From assembly GCF_017826695.1 (NCBI RefSeq), contig NZ_JAFFZW010000002.1, positions 186,001 to 250,000 on the forward strand: 64,000 nucleotides of DNA, given 5' to 3'. Under the pieces are notes generated by a model. The model saw only the letters and a list, made by a program, of their open reading frames with translations, did not search any database and was not told where the DNA came from. The stretch comes from Pseudomonas alliivorans (GTDB lineage: Bacteria > Pseudomonadota > Gammaproteobacteria > Pseudomonadales > Pseudomonadaceae). Shown here in pieces: positions 28,796-37,685 of the stretch. The translations under genes and the position numbers were made by a program. Every line of letters begins with the position of its first letter. The first letter of the stretch is position 1.

Positions 28796-30751
28796 TCAAT
28801 CGGCTTCTATCGCGACCAGCACGGCCCCTTCACTGACCATGTCGCCTTCCTGACAGTGCAGCGCCGTGACCATGCCCGATGTTGCTGCGCGGATGCTGTG
28901 TTCCATCTTCATGGCTTCCAGCACCACCAGCAGCGCACCTGCTTCGACATGTTGCCCTGACTCGACAAGTACTCGAACAATGCTGCCGTTCATGGGGGCC
29001 GTAAGACCGCCGTGCAGGTTATGACTCAGCCCGGCCTGGGCGATCGGGTCTGGCTGAGTTACCGTGAAGGGCTCACCGTGCCATTTCACGTACAGGCTGG
29101 CACCTCGACGAATGGCTGAATGCTGCAGTCTGACGCCGTCCGTTTCGACACTCAGCGTCTCTGAACTCAACCGATAGCTCGATGCGCTGTCATGACGCAG
29201 CCGAATCCTTTTGCGTTCGCCATTGCAGTCCAGATGCAGGTCGATTTCAGCAGGCAAGCCTGCGCGAAAACCGGAGTTGTTGCTCCAGGGCGAGGTGGGG
29301 TCATCTTCGCGGATACGTCCGGGTTCGCTCTGCCTGAACGCTTCTGCGGCGGCTTGCCAGAAGTCTTCGGACAATGGGCGTTGTTCGGGCAGCAACTGAT
29401 CCTGGTAGCGGGGGATGAATCCCGTGTCCAGTTCTGCAGCAGCGAAGGCCGGGTGCGCAATGATCCTGCGCAGGAACGTCAGGTTGGTTCTGACGCCGCC
29501 GACGGCAAACTCGTCGAGCATACCGAGCAGGCGCAGGCGCGCTTCTTCACGGTTTTCGCCCCAGGCAATCAGCTTGCCCAGCATTGGATCGTAGAACGGC
29601 GAAATGCTGTCGCCTTCAGAAACACCGCTGTCCACGCGGCGTCCAAGGCCAGGGGTCGATTCGCGATACAGCTCGAGTTTTCCGGTGGCGGGCATGAAGT
29701 CGTTGGCCGGGTCTTCCGCGTAGAGTCGTACCTCGATGGCGTGGCCGGCCAACGGAACCTGCGCCTGGCTGATGGGCAGCGCTTCACCACGCGCCACGCG
29801 AATCTGCCATTCCACCAGATCGAGCCCGGTAATGTATTCGGTAACGGGGTGTTCGACCTGCAGGCGGGTGTTCATTTCCATGAAGAAGAACTCGCCACGG
29901 GCGTCCAGCAGAAACTCCACCGTGCCTGCGCCGACGTAACCGATGGCTTGCGCCGCCTTGACGGCAGCCTCGCCCATGGCGCGCCGCAGTTCGGGCGAAA
30001 GGGCGGGAGCGGGGGCTTCTTCGACGACCTTCTGGTGACGACGCTGGATCGAGCAATCGCGCTCGTTCAGGTACAGGCAATGGCCATGCTGATCGGCAAA
30101 GACCTGAATTTCCACATGCCTTGGCTGAAGCACATATTTTTCGACCAGCATGCGTGAGTCGCCAAAGGAAGACAGCGCTTCACGCTGGGCAGACGCCAGG
30201 GCTTCAGCCAGTTCGCTGTGCTGCTCGACCACTTTCATGCCTTTGCCGCCACCACCTGCTGTCGCCTTGAGCAATACCGGATAACCGATGCGTTCAGCCG
30301 CGACGCGAAAGGTTTCGAGGTCCTGAGCTGCACCATGGTAACCCGGCACCAGTGGCACACCGGCGTCTTCCATCAGGGATTTCGCCGCCGATTTACTGCC
30401 CATGGCGTCGATGGCCGAAGCGGGTGGGCCGAAAAAGATCAGTCCGGCGTTTTCGATGGCGCGGGCAAAATCGGCGTTCTCTGAAAGGAAACCGTAGCCG
30501 GGGTGAATCGCCTGAGCTCCGCTGGCTTTGGCGGCAGCGATGAGCTTATCGATCATCAAGTAGCTTTCGGAGGCCTTGCTCCCGCCCAGATCGACGCAAA
30601 TGTCGGCTTCGCGGCTATGGCGTGCGTCCCGGTCAGTTGCGCTGTGTACTGCAACGGTAGTCAGGCCCATCTTCCGGGCTGTGCGCATGATGCGGCAGGC
30701 AATTTCGCCACGGTTGGCGACCAGCAGCGTGTTCAGTTCAACATGGCTCAT
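28796..30751 (-). CDS. liuD: 3-methylcrotonyl-CoA carboxylase, biotin-containing alpha subunit
   Basis: A 651-residue biotin-dependent carboxylase subunit. The biotin carboxylase part (about 1-450) has the ATP-grasp loop ATAGGGGKGMK and HPGYGFLSENADF. A C-terminal biotinyl domain carries Lys in LEAMKMEHS. It charges biotin with bicarbonate, and LiuB transfers the carboxyl to 3-methylcrotonyl-CoA in leucine breakdown. The assignment to LiuD and not acetyl-CoA carboxylase rests on its operon mates. ATG 30751 overlaps the liuC stop (ATGA), with AAGGA upstream; a start seven codons earlier is less likely. It is the last gene of liuABCD, ending at the shared terminator. Confidence 0.93.
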   Translation of the reverse strand: MSHVELNTLLVANRGEIACRIMRTARKMGLTTVAVHSATDRDARHSREADICVDLGGSKASESYLMIDKLIAAAKASGAQAIHPGYGFLSENADFARAIENAGLIFFGPPASAIDAMGSKSAAKSLMEDAGVPLVPGYHGAAQDLETFRVAAERIGYPVLLKATAGGGGKGMKVVEQHSELAEALASAQREALSSFGDSRMLVEKYVLQPRHVEIQVFADQHGHCLYLNERDCSIQRRHQKVVEEAPAPALSPELRRAMGEAAVKAAQAIGYVGAGTVEFLLDARGEFFFMEMNTRLQVEHPVTEYITGLDLVEWQIRVARGEALPISQAQVPLAGHAIEVRLYAEDPANDFMPATGKLELYRESTPGLGRRVDSGVSEGDSISPFYDPMLGKLIAWGENREEARLRLLGMLDEFAVGGVRTNLTFLRRIIAHPAFAAAELDTGFIPRYQDQLLPEQRPLSEDFWQAAAEAFRQSEPGRIREDDPTSPWSNNSGFRAGLPAEIDLHLDCNGERKRIRLRHDSASSYRLSSETLSVETDGVRLQHSAIRRGASLYVKWHGEPFTVTQPDPIAQAGLSHNLHGGLTAPMNGSIVRVLVESGQHVEAGALLVVLEAMKMEHSIRAATSGMVTALHCQEGDMVSEGAVLVAIEAD

Positions 30752-31581
30752 GACTGCGAGTCCTTTTTGCAAGTGGCGCTGTCATCGGCCTGCGCCTGCC
30801 AGCCGGGCGAGCGTTTGCCGAGGAACGCGCGCAGACCTTCCTGTCCCTCTGTGCTGGTACGGATACGTGCGATGGCGTTTTCACAATAGCGACGCAGGGC
30901 AGGGGTCAGCTCGCCGCTGCCGACTTCGCGCAGCAAATCCTTGCTGACGCGCATGGCTTGAGGGCTGTTCAGCAGCAGATTGTCGACCCAGCGGGCTGTC
31001 TGCTCGTCCAGCGCTGCCAGCGGGCAGTATTCGGCGATCAAGCCGATCTGCTGCGCGCGCTCGGCACTGAAGCGCTCCGCGGTCAGCGCATAACGCCGTG
31101 CAGCACGTTCGCCGATGGCCTGAACCACGAACGGACTGATCACCGCAGGTGCCAGGCCGATGCGCACTTCGGACAGACAGAACTGCGCATCGTCTGAGGC
31201 GATGGCCATGTCGCAGCAACTGATCAGCCCCAAAGCGCCGCCGAAGGCTGCACCTTGCACCACGGCCAGAGTGGGGATTTTCAGTCTGGCGAGGTTGTAC
31301 ATCAGCTCGGCCAGTTCCCGGGCGTCGTCCAGGTTGGTGTTGTAGTCGAGTTCTGCGGCATGTTGCATCCAGGCCAGATCCGCGCCGGCGCTGAAATGCT
31401 TGCCGCGACCGCGCACCAGCAGAAAGCGCAGGGCCGGTTTGCTCTGCACCTCGTCCAGCGCCAGGATCAACTCGCGGATCATCTGCGCATTGAAGGCGTT
31501 GTTCTTATCCGGTCGATTCAGCCACAGCGTGGCAAAACCGCGTGGGTCGTCGATCAGTTCAATTGTCGCAAAGGCAGTCAT
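30748..31581 (-). CDS. liuC: Methylglutaconyl-CoA hydratase (crotonase family)
   Basis: A 277-residue crotonase-fold protein. Oxyanion-hole segments are GRGKHFSAGADLAWM and GAAFGGALGLISCCD. In the leucine pathway it hydrates 3-methylglutaconyl-CoA to HMG-CoA. Two ATGs lie two codons apart (31587 and 31581); the second has GGGAA at better spacing. It lies 14 bases after liuB and overlaps liuD by four bases, so the three are likely co-translated. Confidence 0.9.
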   Translation of the reverse strand: MTAFATIELIDDPRGFATLWLNRPDKNNAFNAQMIRELILALDEVQSKPALRFLLVRGRGKHFSAGADLAWMQHAAELDYNTNLDDARELAELMYNLARLKIPTLAVVQGAAFGGALGLISCCDMAIASDDAQFCLSEVRIGLAPAVISPFVVQAIGERAARRYALTAERFSAERAQQIGLIAEYCPLAALDEQTARWVDNLLLNSPQAMRVSKDLLREVGSGELTPALRRYCENAIARIRTSTEGQEGLRAFLGKRSPGWQAQADDSATCKKDSQS

Positions 31582-31595
31582 GGTCATTTCCCGGC

Positions 31596-33203
31596 TTACA
31601 TTCGGAACAGGCCGAACGTGGTGGGTTCGATAGGGGCGTTGAGCGAAGCGGAGAGGGCGAGCGCGAGAATGTCCCGGGTCTGTGCCGGGTCGATAACGCC
31701 GTCATCCCACAGGCGGGCGCTGGAGTAGTACGGATGCCCCTGATGCTCATATTGATCCAGGATCGGCTGCTTCAGCTCGGCCTGCTGCTGTGCGCTGAAC
31801 GCCTGACCGCTGCGTTCGGCCTGTTCACACTTGACCTGCACCAGCACGCCGGCGGCCTGCTCGCCGCCCATCACGCCGATTCGTGCGTTGGGCCACATCC
31901 ACAGGAAACGCGGATCGTAAGCGCGGCCACACATGCCGTAATTGCCCGCGCCGAAACTGCCGCCGATGATCACGGTGAATTTCGGCACCCGCGCGCAAGC
32001 CACAGCCGTCACCAGCTTGGCGCCATGCTTGGCGATGCCGCCTGCTTCGTATTTCTGGCCGACCATGAAACCGGTGATGTTCTGCAGAAAGAGCAGGGGA
32101 ATGCCACGCTGGCAGGCCAGTTCGATGAAATGCGCGCCTTTTTGCGCGGCCTCGGCGAACAGAATGCCGTTGTTGGCCAGGATCGCGACCGGATAGCCCT
32201 TCACATGAGCGAAACCGCAGACCAGCGTGGTGCCGAACAGTGCCTTGAACTCATCGAACACCGACCCGTCCACCAACCGGGCGATGATTTCACGCACATC
32301 GAACGGCTGCTTGGTGTCGGACGGGACAATGCCGTACAGCTCGTCGCTGGCGTACAGTGGGTCAATGGGCTTTTGCACATTAAGTTGGCCCTGCTTGCGC
32401 CAGTTCAGGTTTGCGATGCAGCGCCGGGCCAGTGCCAATGCATGCTCGTCGCTGTCAGCGTAATGGTCTGCCACGCCCGAGGTCCGACAATGCACGTCGG
32501 CACCCCCCAGATCCTCGGCGCTGACCACTTCGCCGGTGGCGGCTTTCACCAGCGGCGGGCCTGCAAGGAAAATCGTTGCCTGCTCGCGGACCATGATCGC
32601 TTCGTCGGCCATCGCGGGCACATACGCACCGCCTGCGGTGCAGGACCCCATCACTACAGCAATCTGCGCAATGCCCTGAGCGCTCATGTTGGCCTGATTG
32701 AAGAAGATCCGGCCAAAGTGTTCACGGTCAGGGAAAACCTCGTCCTGACGCGGCAGATTGGCCCCGCCGGAATCCACCAGATAAATGCAGGGCAGGCGAT
32801 TCTGCTGGGCGATGGCCTGAGCGCGCAGGTGCTTTTTTACCGTCAGTGGATAATACGAGCCGCCTTTGACGGTGGCATCGTTGGCGATGATCATGCACTC
32901 GACGCCTTCGACCCGGCCGATACCGGCTATCACGCCAGCCGCCGGAACGTCTTCGTCGTACACGTCGTAGGCGGCCAGTTGACCGATTTCCAGAAACGGC
33001 GATCCAAGGTCCAGCAACTGATTGATGCGCTCACGGGGCAGCAGCTTGCCGCGCGAGGTGTGCCGCTCCTGAGCCTTGGGGCCGCCGCCTTGTTGAACCT
33101 TGCTCAGCAAGGCGCGCAAAGCGTGAACCTGTTCCAGCAGCGCTGCGCGATTGAGCGCGAACTGCGGGTCCCGGAGGTTGATGCGGGTATGCAGAATGGC
33201 CAT
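31596..33203 (-). CDS. liuB: 3-methylcrotonyl-CoA carboxylase, carboxyltransferase beta subunit
   Basis: A 535-residue carboxyltransferase. It has the two crotonase-like lobes of the family, with [28 protein letters not shown] and [14 protein letters not shown] in the N-lobe and [20 protein letters not shown] and [16 protein letters not shown] in the C-lobe, patterns typical of methylcrotonyl-CoA carboxylase. It transfers carboxyl from biotin on LiuD to 3-methylcrotonyl-CoA. ATG 33203 has GGAG six bases upstream; the frame opens six codons earlier. It follows liuA by 14 bases. Confidence 0.94.
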   Translation of the reverse strand: MAILHTRINLRDPQFALNRAALLEQVHALRALLSKVQQGGGPKAQERHTSRGKLLPRERINQLLDLGSPFLEIGQLAAYDVYDEDVPAAGVIAGIGRVEGVECMIIANDATVKGGSYYPLTVKKHLRAQAIAQQNRLPCIYLVDSGGANLPRQDEVFPDREHFGRIFFNQANMSAQGIAQIAVVMGSCTAGGAYVPAMADEAIMVREQATIFLAGPPLVKAATGEVVSAEDLGGADVHCRTSGVADHYADSDEHALALARRCIANLNWRKQGQLNVQKPIDPLYASDELYGIVPSDTKQPFDVREIIARLVDGSVFDEFKALFGTTLVCGFAHVKGYPVAILANNGILFAEAAQKGAHFIELACQRGIPLLFLQNITGFMVGQKYEAGGIAKHGAKLVTAVACARVPKFTVIIGGSFGAGNYGMCGRAYDPRFLWMWPNARIGVMGGEQAAGVLVQVKCEQAERSGQAFSAQQQAELKQPILDQYEHQGHPYYSSARLWDDGVIDPAQTRDILALALSASLNAPIEPTTFGLFRM

Positions 33204-33217
33204 AAAAAACTCCGGAA

Positions 33218-34381
33218 TCAACGGGTTTCGTTGAACAGTTCGCGGCCGATCAGCATGCGGCGGATTTCGCTGGTGCCCGCACCGATCTCATAGAGCTTGG
33301 CGTCACGTAGCAGACGGCCTGCGGGGAACTCATTGATGTACCCATTGCCGCCAAGGATCTGAATGGTGTCCAGCGCCATCTGGGTTGCGCGTTCGGCGCT
33401 GTAAAGAATCACGCCTGCGGCGTCCTTGCGGGTGGTTTCACCGCGATCACAGGCCTGCGCCACGGCGTACAGGTAGGCGCGGCTGGCGTTGAGCTGGGTG
33501 TACATATCGGCGACCTTGCCCTGAATCAACTGGAACTCACCGATGCTCTGGCCAAACTGCTTGCGGTCGTGGATGTAGGGCACTACCACGTCCATGCAGG
33601 CCTGCATGATCCCCGTCGGTCCGCCAGACAGCACGACGCGCTCGTAATCCAGACCACTCATCAGCACCCGGACACCGCCGTCGAGTTTGCCGAGCAGGTT
33701 TTCTTCGGGCACTTCCACGTCATCGAAGAACAGCTCGCAGGTGTTGGAGCCGCGCATGCCGAGCTTGTCGAATTTGTTGCTGCGGGAGAAACCTTTCCAG
33801 TCGCGCTCGACGATGAACGCGCTGATGCCGTGAGCAGCCTTTTCCAGATCCGTCTTGGCGTAGATCACGTACGTGTTGGCGTCCGGCCCGTTGGTGATCC
33901 AGGTCTTGCTGCCATTGAGCACATAGCGATCGCCGCGCTTGTCGGCACGCAGCTTCATCGAAACCACGTCAGAGCCGGCATTGGGTTCACTCATGGCGAG
34001 CGCACCGACGTGTTCGCCGCTGATCAGCTTCGGCAGATAGCGTGCTTTCTGCTCGGGGTTGCCGTTGCGATTGATCTGATTCACACACAGGTTCGAATGC
34101 GCACCATAGGACAGCGCGACCGAGGCCGAGCCGCGGCTGATCTCTTCCATGGCCACAACGTGAGCCAGATAGCCAAGACCGGCGCCGCCATATTCTTCGC
34201 TGACCGTGATACCCAACAGACCCATGTCGCCGAACTTGCGCCACATATCCGCCGGGAACAGGTTGTCCTTGTCGATCTGTGCTGCGCGCGGGGAGAGTTC
34301 TGCGCTGACGAAGGACCGCAACTGGTCGCGCAGCATGTCGATGGTTTCGCCCAGGGCGAAGTTCAGGCTTGGGTAGCTCAT
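33218..34381 (-). CDS. liuA: Isovaleryl-CoA dehydrogenase
   Basis: A 387-residue FAD-dependent acyl-CoA dehydrogenase. [14 protein letters not shown] and [17 protein letters not shown] are flavin-site signatures. The catalytic Glu lies in [17 protein letters not shown], the position that distinguishes isovaleryl-CoA dehydrogenases from most other acyl-CoA dehydrogenases, where it lies near the C terminus. It oxidises isovaleryl-CoA to 3-methylcrotonyl-CoA. ATG 34381 has AGGAA about nine bases upstream. It is the first gene of liuABCD, and a palindromic operator lies 43 bases upstream. Confidence 0.95.
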   Translation of the reverse strand: MSYPSLNFALGETIDMLRDQLRSFVSAELSPRAAQIDKDNLFPADMWRKFGDMGLLGITVSEEYGGAGLGYLAHVVAMEEISRGSASVALSYGAHSNLCVNQINRNGNPEQKARYLPKLISGEHVGALAMSEPNAGSDVVSMKLRADKRGDRYVLNGSKTWITNGPDANTYVIYAKTDLEKAAHGISAFIVERDWKGFSRSNKFDKLGMRGSNTCELFFDDVEVPEENLLGKLDGGVRVLMSGLDYERVVLSGGPTGIMQACMDVVVPYIHDRKQFGQSIGEFQLIQGKVADMYTQLNASRAYLYAVAQACDRGETTRKDAAGVILYSAERATQMALDTIQILGGNGYINEFPAGRLLRDAKLYEIGAGTSEIRRMLIGRELFNETR

Positions 34382-34423
34382 GGGTAGCGTTCCTGTTTTA
34401 TTCTTGGCGGATAGGCTATTACC

Positions 34424-34439
34424 TTTACGTTAACGTAAA
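34424..34439. promoter_or_regulatory. Probable LiuR operator upstream of liuA
   Basis: TTTACGTTAACGTAAA is a perfect 16-base palindrome, 43 bases upstream of the liuA ATG. It shares the core TTnACGTnnACGTnAA with the palindrome upstream of liuR. MerR-family activators bind such dyads across an over-long promoter spacer; a TTTACG -35 within it with CCTATC 18 bases later is possible. Confidence 0.7.
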
Positions 34440-34529
34440 CCTGCGTTGCGGCACTGTCAATGTCGGCGTTGACAACAGCACGACGTAGCCAGCGAAGGGA
34501 TTAAGGGGAGATCGAATGCCGGAAAGCAC

Positions 34530-34560
34530 GAAGGGGAGCCTGGGCTCCCCTTCAAGGTTT
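34530..34560. terminator. Strong hairpin in the liuA-liuE gap
   Basis: GAAGGGGAGCC (34530-34540) pairs perfectly with GGCTCCCCTTC (34543-34553). A T-rich tract follows on the plus strand from 34558. On the minus strand it lies 12 bases past the stop of the small lysine-rich frame and could terminate it or the liuRE transcript. Confidence 0.55.
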
Positions 34561-34565
34561 CTTCT

Positions 34566-34696
34566 TTATGCTCTTTTTTTGTTTTCGGGAGGCCTGTTGT
34601 TATTTTTGGCAGCCTTGCCCTTCACATCTTTTTTGAGCGATCCCTAAGCAGGACCAAAAGCAAACGTATTTTTTTGAGCGCTGATGACACTTTCAT
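34566..34696 (-). other. Small lysine-rich coding candidate with dnaX-like slippery heptamer, or broken gene
   Basis: An ATG at 34696 opens a 24-codon frame (begins MKVSSALKKIRLL) that stops at 34622. Near its end the heptamer A AAA AAG (in the zero frame) follows AGGGA by six bases, the same arrangement that drives -1 frameshifting in dnaX. A -1 shift would join 23 codons to DVKGKAAKNNNRPPENKKRA, ending at TAA 34566, for a 43-residue basic protein, just before a hairpin. The downstream frame has no good start of its own. An 11-base repeat CGCTCAAAAAA occurs in both parts. It may equally be a decayed gene; function unknown. Confidence 0.3.
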
Positions 34697-35097
34697 CGTG
34701 TTGATCCAACCAGTCCGGCAGCCGCCTTGAGGCAGTTTTATTGTTCTCTGTCTGGTTGCGAACGGCTTGCAGGCAAGCGATTCAGAAAAGCTATCCACTC
34801 CAAAAAAATCTGTTAGCTACGCCTCTGTCCGTGTTGTTCTTGTTATGTCAGAGCCGGTACGTATTGTTTTTATTGGGTTGCTGCGTGTTTTTATTTTTGT
34901 TGTATCAGAGATATAGCAGGACCCGTGCCAGTTTTTCAAAACCCTTTAAATACGGGGTTTCGGGTGCATCGCTGTATCACGGGACCTTTCAAAGGGCTGT
35001 CGATTGTTTCCGTGTTACCCGTTTGCCTCGACAGGACGCGACGGAGGGTAACACTGTGTGACAAGTTGTCGCACTTGGTTACCGACCGGTGACACGC
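34697..35097. other. AT-rich intergenic stretch between the small frame and liuE
   Basis: Bases 34740-34950 are visibly richer in A and T than the rest of the window. An open frame at 34741-35061 starts with TTG, has no ribosome site and looks non-coding. Near 35056-35074 a near-perfect inverted repeat (GTGTGACAA, one base, TTGTCGCAC) lies 24 bases past the liuE stop and may act as a 3' stem-loop. No convincing gene was found. Confidence 0.4.
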
Positions 35098-36009
35098 TCA
35101 TGCAGACAGGCGCGCCTTGGCCACTCGCGAACCATTGCTGCGCTCAAGCACGTCGCAGATCCGCTGGCCCGCCTGAATCACCTGATCCAGATCGACTCCG
35201 GTTTCGATCCCCATGCCTTCGAGCATATACAGCACGTCCTCGGTAGCCACGTTGCCGCTGGCACCCTTGGCATAAGGGCAGCCACCGAGGCCTGCCACCG
35301 AGCTGTCGAAAACGTGAATGCCTTCTTCAAGGCTGGCATAGATGTTCACCAGCGCCTGACCATAGGTGTCATGAAAGTGTCCTGCGAGCTTGCCGCGTGG
35401 AATCTGATTGGCCACCGTACTGAACAGCGCACGGGTTGCGCCCGGTGTGCCAGTGCCGATGGTGTCGCCCAGCGAAATCTCGTAGCAACCCATGGCGTGC
35501 AGTTCGTTGGCGACTGCAGCCACTTGCTCGGGCGTGACACGGCCCTCATAAGGGCAGCCCAGCACGCAGGATACGTAGCCTCTGACGCGCAACCCGTGCA
35601 GACGGGCCGCTTCCATGATCGGCGCGAAACGCTCCAGGCTTTCGCTGATCGAGCAATTGAGGTTGCGCTGCGAGAACGCCTCCGACGCCGCAGCGAATAC
35701 CGCAACTTCCCGAACGCCTGCCGCCAGGGCGTCCTCGAAACCTCTGAAGTTAGGGGCCAGCGCCGAATAGATAACGCCTTCACGGCGCTGGATCTGTTCG
35801 AAAACCTGCGCGGACCCGGCCATTTGAGGTACCCACTTGGGAGAGACAAAGCTGCCGACCTCGATGTGGCCCAGTCCCGCTGCTGTGAGGTCATCCACCA
35901 GACGGACTTTGTCTGCGATGCTGATAGGGCGTGACTCGTTCTGCAGGCCATCGCGCGGACCCACTTCTACGAGGCTGACATGTCGGGGCAGGGACGTGGG
36001 CAAAGGCAT
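35098..36009 (-). CDS. liuE: Hydroxymethylglutaryl-CoA lyase
   Basis: A 303-residue TIM-barrel lyase. VEVGPRDGLQNE is the N-terminal metal and substrate motif, HFHDTYGQAL supplies metal-binding His residues, and GLGGCPYAKGASGN holds the catalytic Cys. It cleaves HMG-CoA to acetyl-CoA and acetoacetate, the last step of the leucine pathway. ATG 36009 is preferred for homology; an ATG at 36030 overlaps the liuR stop and adds seven residues. It follows liuR directly and is detached from liuABCD by about 700 bases. Confidence 0.93.
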   Translation of the reverse strand: MPLPTSLPRHVSLVEVGPRDGLQNESRPISIADKVRLVDDLTAAGLGHIEVGSFVSPKWVPQMAGSAQVFEQIQRREGVIYSALAPNFRGFEDALAAGVREVAVFAAASEAFSQRNLNCSISESLERFAPIMEAARLHGLRVRGYVSCVLGCPYEGRVTPEQVAAVANELHAMGCYEISLGDTIGTGTPGATRALFSTVANQIPRGKLAGHFHDTYGQALVNIYASLEEGIHVFDSSVAGLGGCPYAKGASGNVATEDVLYMLEGMGIETGVDLDQVIQAGQRICDVLERSNGSRVAKARLSA

Positions 36010-36026
36010 GGCGAGGCTACCTGAAG

Positions 36027-36419
36027 TCATAAGGTTGGAGTGGCGGTTCGATCCAGTGCCGCACGGCAGCGTTCTTCCGCCGTATCGAGTTCAAGCTGCA
36101 TCTGCTGGATGTCCAGTAACTGTTGTTCGAGTTGGTCACGACGCTCGGCAATCTTGCCCAGCATGGTGTGCAGCTGTTTCTGGTTATCGCCGCTGGGGTC
36201 GTAGAGCGAGATCAGTTCCTTGCACTCGGCCAGTGAAAAACCGATGCGCTTGCCGCGCAGGATCAGCTTCAGGGTCACTTTGTCTCGCGCCGAATAGATA
36301 CGTTCCATACCTCGCCGCTCTGGGCAGAGCATGCCCTGTTCTTCATAGAAACGAATGGCGCGGGTAGTGATGTCCAGCTCGCGAGCGAGTTCTGAAATGC
36401 TGTAGGTCTGGCTGCTCAT
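36027..36419 (-). CDS. liuR: MerR-family regulator of leucine/isovalerate catabolism
   Basis: A 130-residue MerR-family regulator. The N-terminal helix-turn-helix (YSISELARELDITTRAIRFYEEQGML) is followed by a wing (MERIYSARDKVTLKLI) and a C-terminal coiled coil (about 85-120). No Cys-rich metal site is present, fitting a metabolite-responsive member. LiuR-type regulators control the branched-chain catabolic genes, and its position next to liuE and the matching palindromes upstream of liuR and liuA support this. ATG 36419 was chosen over a start four codons earlier by the usual MerR N-terminal length. Confidence 0.9.
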   Translation of the reverse strand: MSSQTYSISELARELDITTRAIRFYEEQGMLCPERRGMERIYSARDKVTLKLILRGKRIGFSLAECKELISLYDPSGDNQKQLHTMLGKIAERRDQLEQQLLDIQQMQLELDTAEERCRAALDRTATPTL

Positions 36420-36456
36420 GGTGAGGCTCAACGAAAGGCGTAGGGTTTAACCTACG

Positions 36457-36484
36457 GCCTGCTTGACGTATACGTCAAGCAGGC
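36457..36484. promoter_or_regulatory. Probable LiuR autoregulatory operator
   Basis: A perfect 28-base palindrome, centred on TTGACGTATACGTCAA, lies 38 bases upstream of the liuR ATG. The left arm begins GCCTGC and the right arm ends GCAGGC. On the minus strand TTGACG could serve as -35, with TAGGTT 18 bases later as -10. The core TTnACGTnnACGTnAA is shared with the liuA palindrome. Confidence 0.75.
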
Positions 36485-36579
36485 TTGCTGAGAAGGCGTG
36501 CAGGAAAGACGGTTGTTCTTGATCTGGAAATGACGTCAACTTGAAAACTATTCGTTAATAAAAACAATGTATTAACGTA

Positions 36580-37515
36580 TCAAGCTGAGGCTTTTTCCAG
36601 GTTTTGTTCCTGCGCGGTAACCCGCTGGCACAGCTCGATGATCTGCTCGCGCATCCAGCGATTGGCTGGATCCTGATCAGTGCTTTCGTGCCAGTAGAGG
36701 TGCGTTTCGACCGAGGGCACGTCATTCACCGGCAGGTATACGAAGTGCAGGTCGTTGCGACGGGCAAAGCGTTCCGGCACGGTCATGACCATGTCCGTTT
36801 GCTGCAAAACCTGTGTGGCCATCAGGTAGTGCTGGGAGCGCAGGGCGATCTTGCGCTGGATACCCATCTTGCCCAGCGCCAGGTCCACATGCCCCAGTCC
36901 ACTGCGACGGCTCGAAATATGAATGTGCGCTTGCGCCAGATAGTCGTCCAGAGCGAACGCCGGCTTGCCCGCAAGGGGGTGCCCCTTGCGCATGGCGCAG
37001 ACGTATTTGTCTTCCATCAGCTTGACGTGCCGCACCTGTGGATCGGTGTTGAGCGGTGCGTCGACGGCAAAGTCCAGCCGCCCGGCCGCCAGTTCCTTGG
37101 TGGTCTCGCGACGCTTGGACAGAAAACTTTCGATGGTCACCGCTGGCGCCAGACGACGCAGGCGTTGAAACAGCAGCGGCAGAATCACCGCTTCGGTCAG
37201 GTCGGTCATGCTGATGCGATAGTTCTTGCTGGCCTGCTGCGGATTGAAGATCCGGCTTTCCTGGACGGATACACGCAGCAAAGACAGGGCATTGCGTACC
37301 GGCCCGATGATGTTCTGCGCCATCGGCGTGGGCACCATGCCCTGGGCGGTGCGCACGAATAACGCATCGTTGAAGGTCTCGCGCAAGCGTGCCAGCGCGT
37401 TGGAGACGGCAGGCTGGGTGATGCCGACGATCTGTCCGGCCCGGGTCAGATTGGCTTCGGTGTAAATGGCGTCGAAGACAATGAATAGATTGAGATCAAC
37501 CTTGCTCAGGTTCAT
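36580..37515 (-). CDS. LysR-family transcriptional regulator
   Basis: A 311-residue LysR regulator. The N-terminal winged helix-turn-helix (LNLFIVFDAIYTEANLTRAGQIVGITQPAVSNALARLRETF) is followed by a substrate-binding domain (about 90-300). NodD/SyrM-type features are seen in LFVRTAQGMVPTPMAQ. ATG 37515 opens the homologous part; the frame extends 16 codons upstream. It is divergent from the acyl-CoA dehydrogenase gene with a 170-base AT-rich gap (37555-37630), the classic arrangement for a LysR regulator of its neighbour. The effector is unknown. Confidence 0.87.
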   Translation of the reverse strand: MNLSKVDLNLFIVFDAIYTEANLTRAGQIVGITQPAVSNALARLRETFNDALFVRTAQGMVPTPMAQNIIGPVRNALSLLRVSVQESRIFNPQQASKNYRISMTDLTEAVILPLLFQRLRRLAPAVTIESFLSKRRETTKELAAGRLDFAVDAPLNTDPQVRHVKLMEDKYVCAMRKGHPLAGKPAFALDDYLAQAHIHISSRRSGLGHVDLALGKMGIQRKIALRSQHYLMATQVLQQTDMVMTVPERFARRNDLHFVYLPVNDVPSVETHLYWHESTDQDPANRWMREQIIELCQRVTAQEQNLEKASA

Positions 37516-37685
37516 TGGTGGAGCGCCTCGTCCTGTTTTTGTGGATCGTCGCTTGTGCCGCAACGTGGCTTGATCATATATCGGTTATGAATGTTTATAC
37601 ACGCTGAGAATAGATTAGATAAATGCACAGGCGTTCTCTAGCATCTCTCTCATCACAAAGACGCCCTGAAGAAAGGTAGCTGCTC

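Noticed and set aside
34741..35061. 106-codon plus-strand frame in the liu gap
   Set aside because: TTG start, no ribosome site, Cys/Leu/Phe-rich composition from AT-rich non-coding DNA; no recognisable domain.
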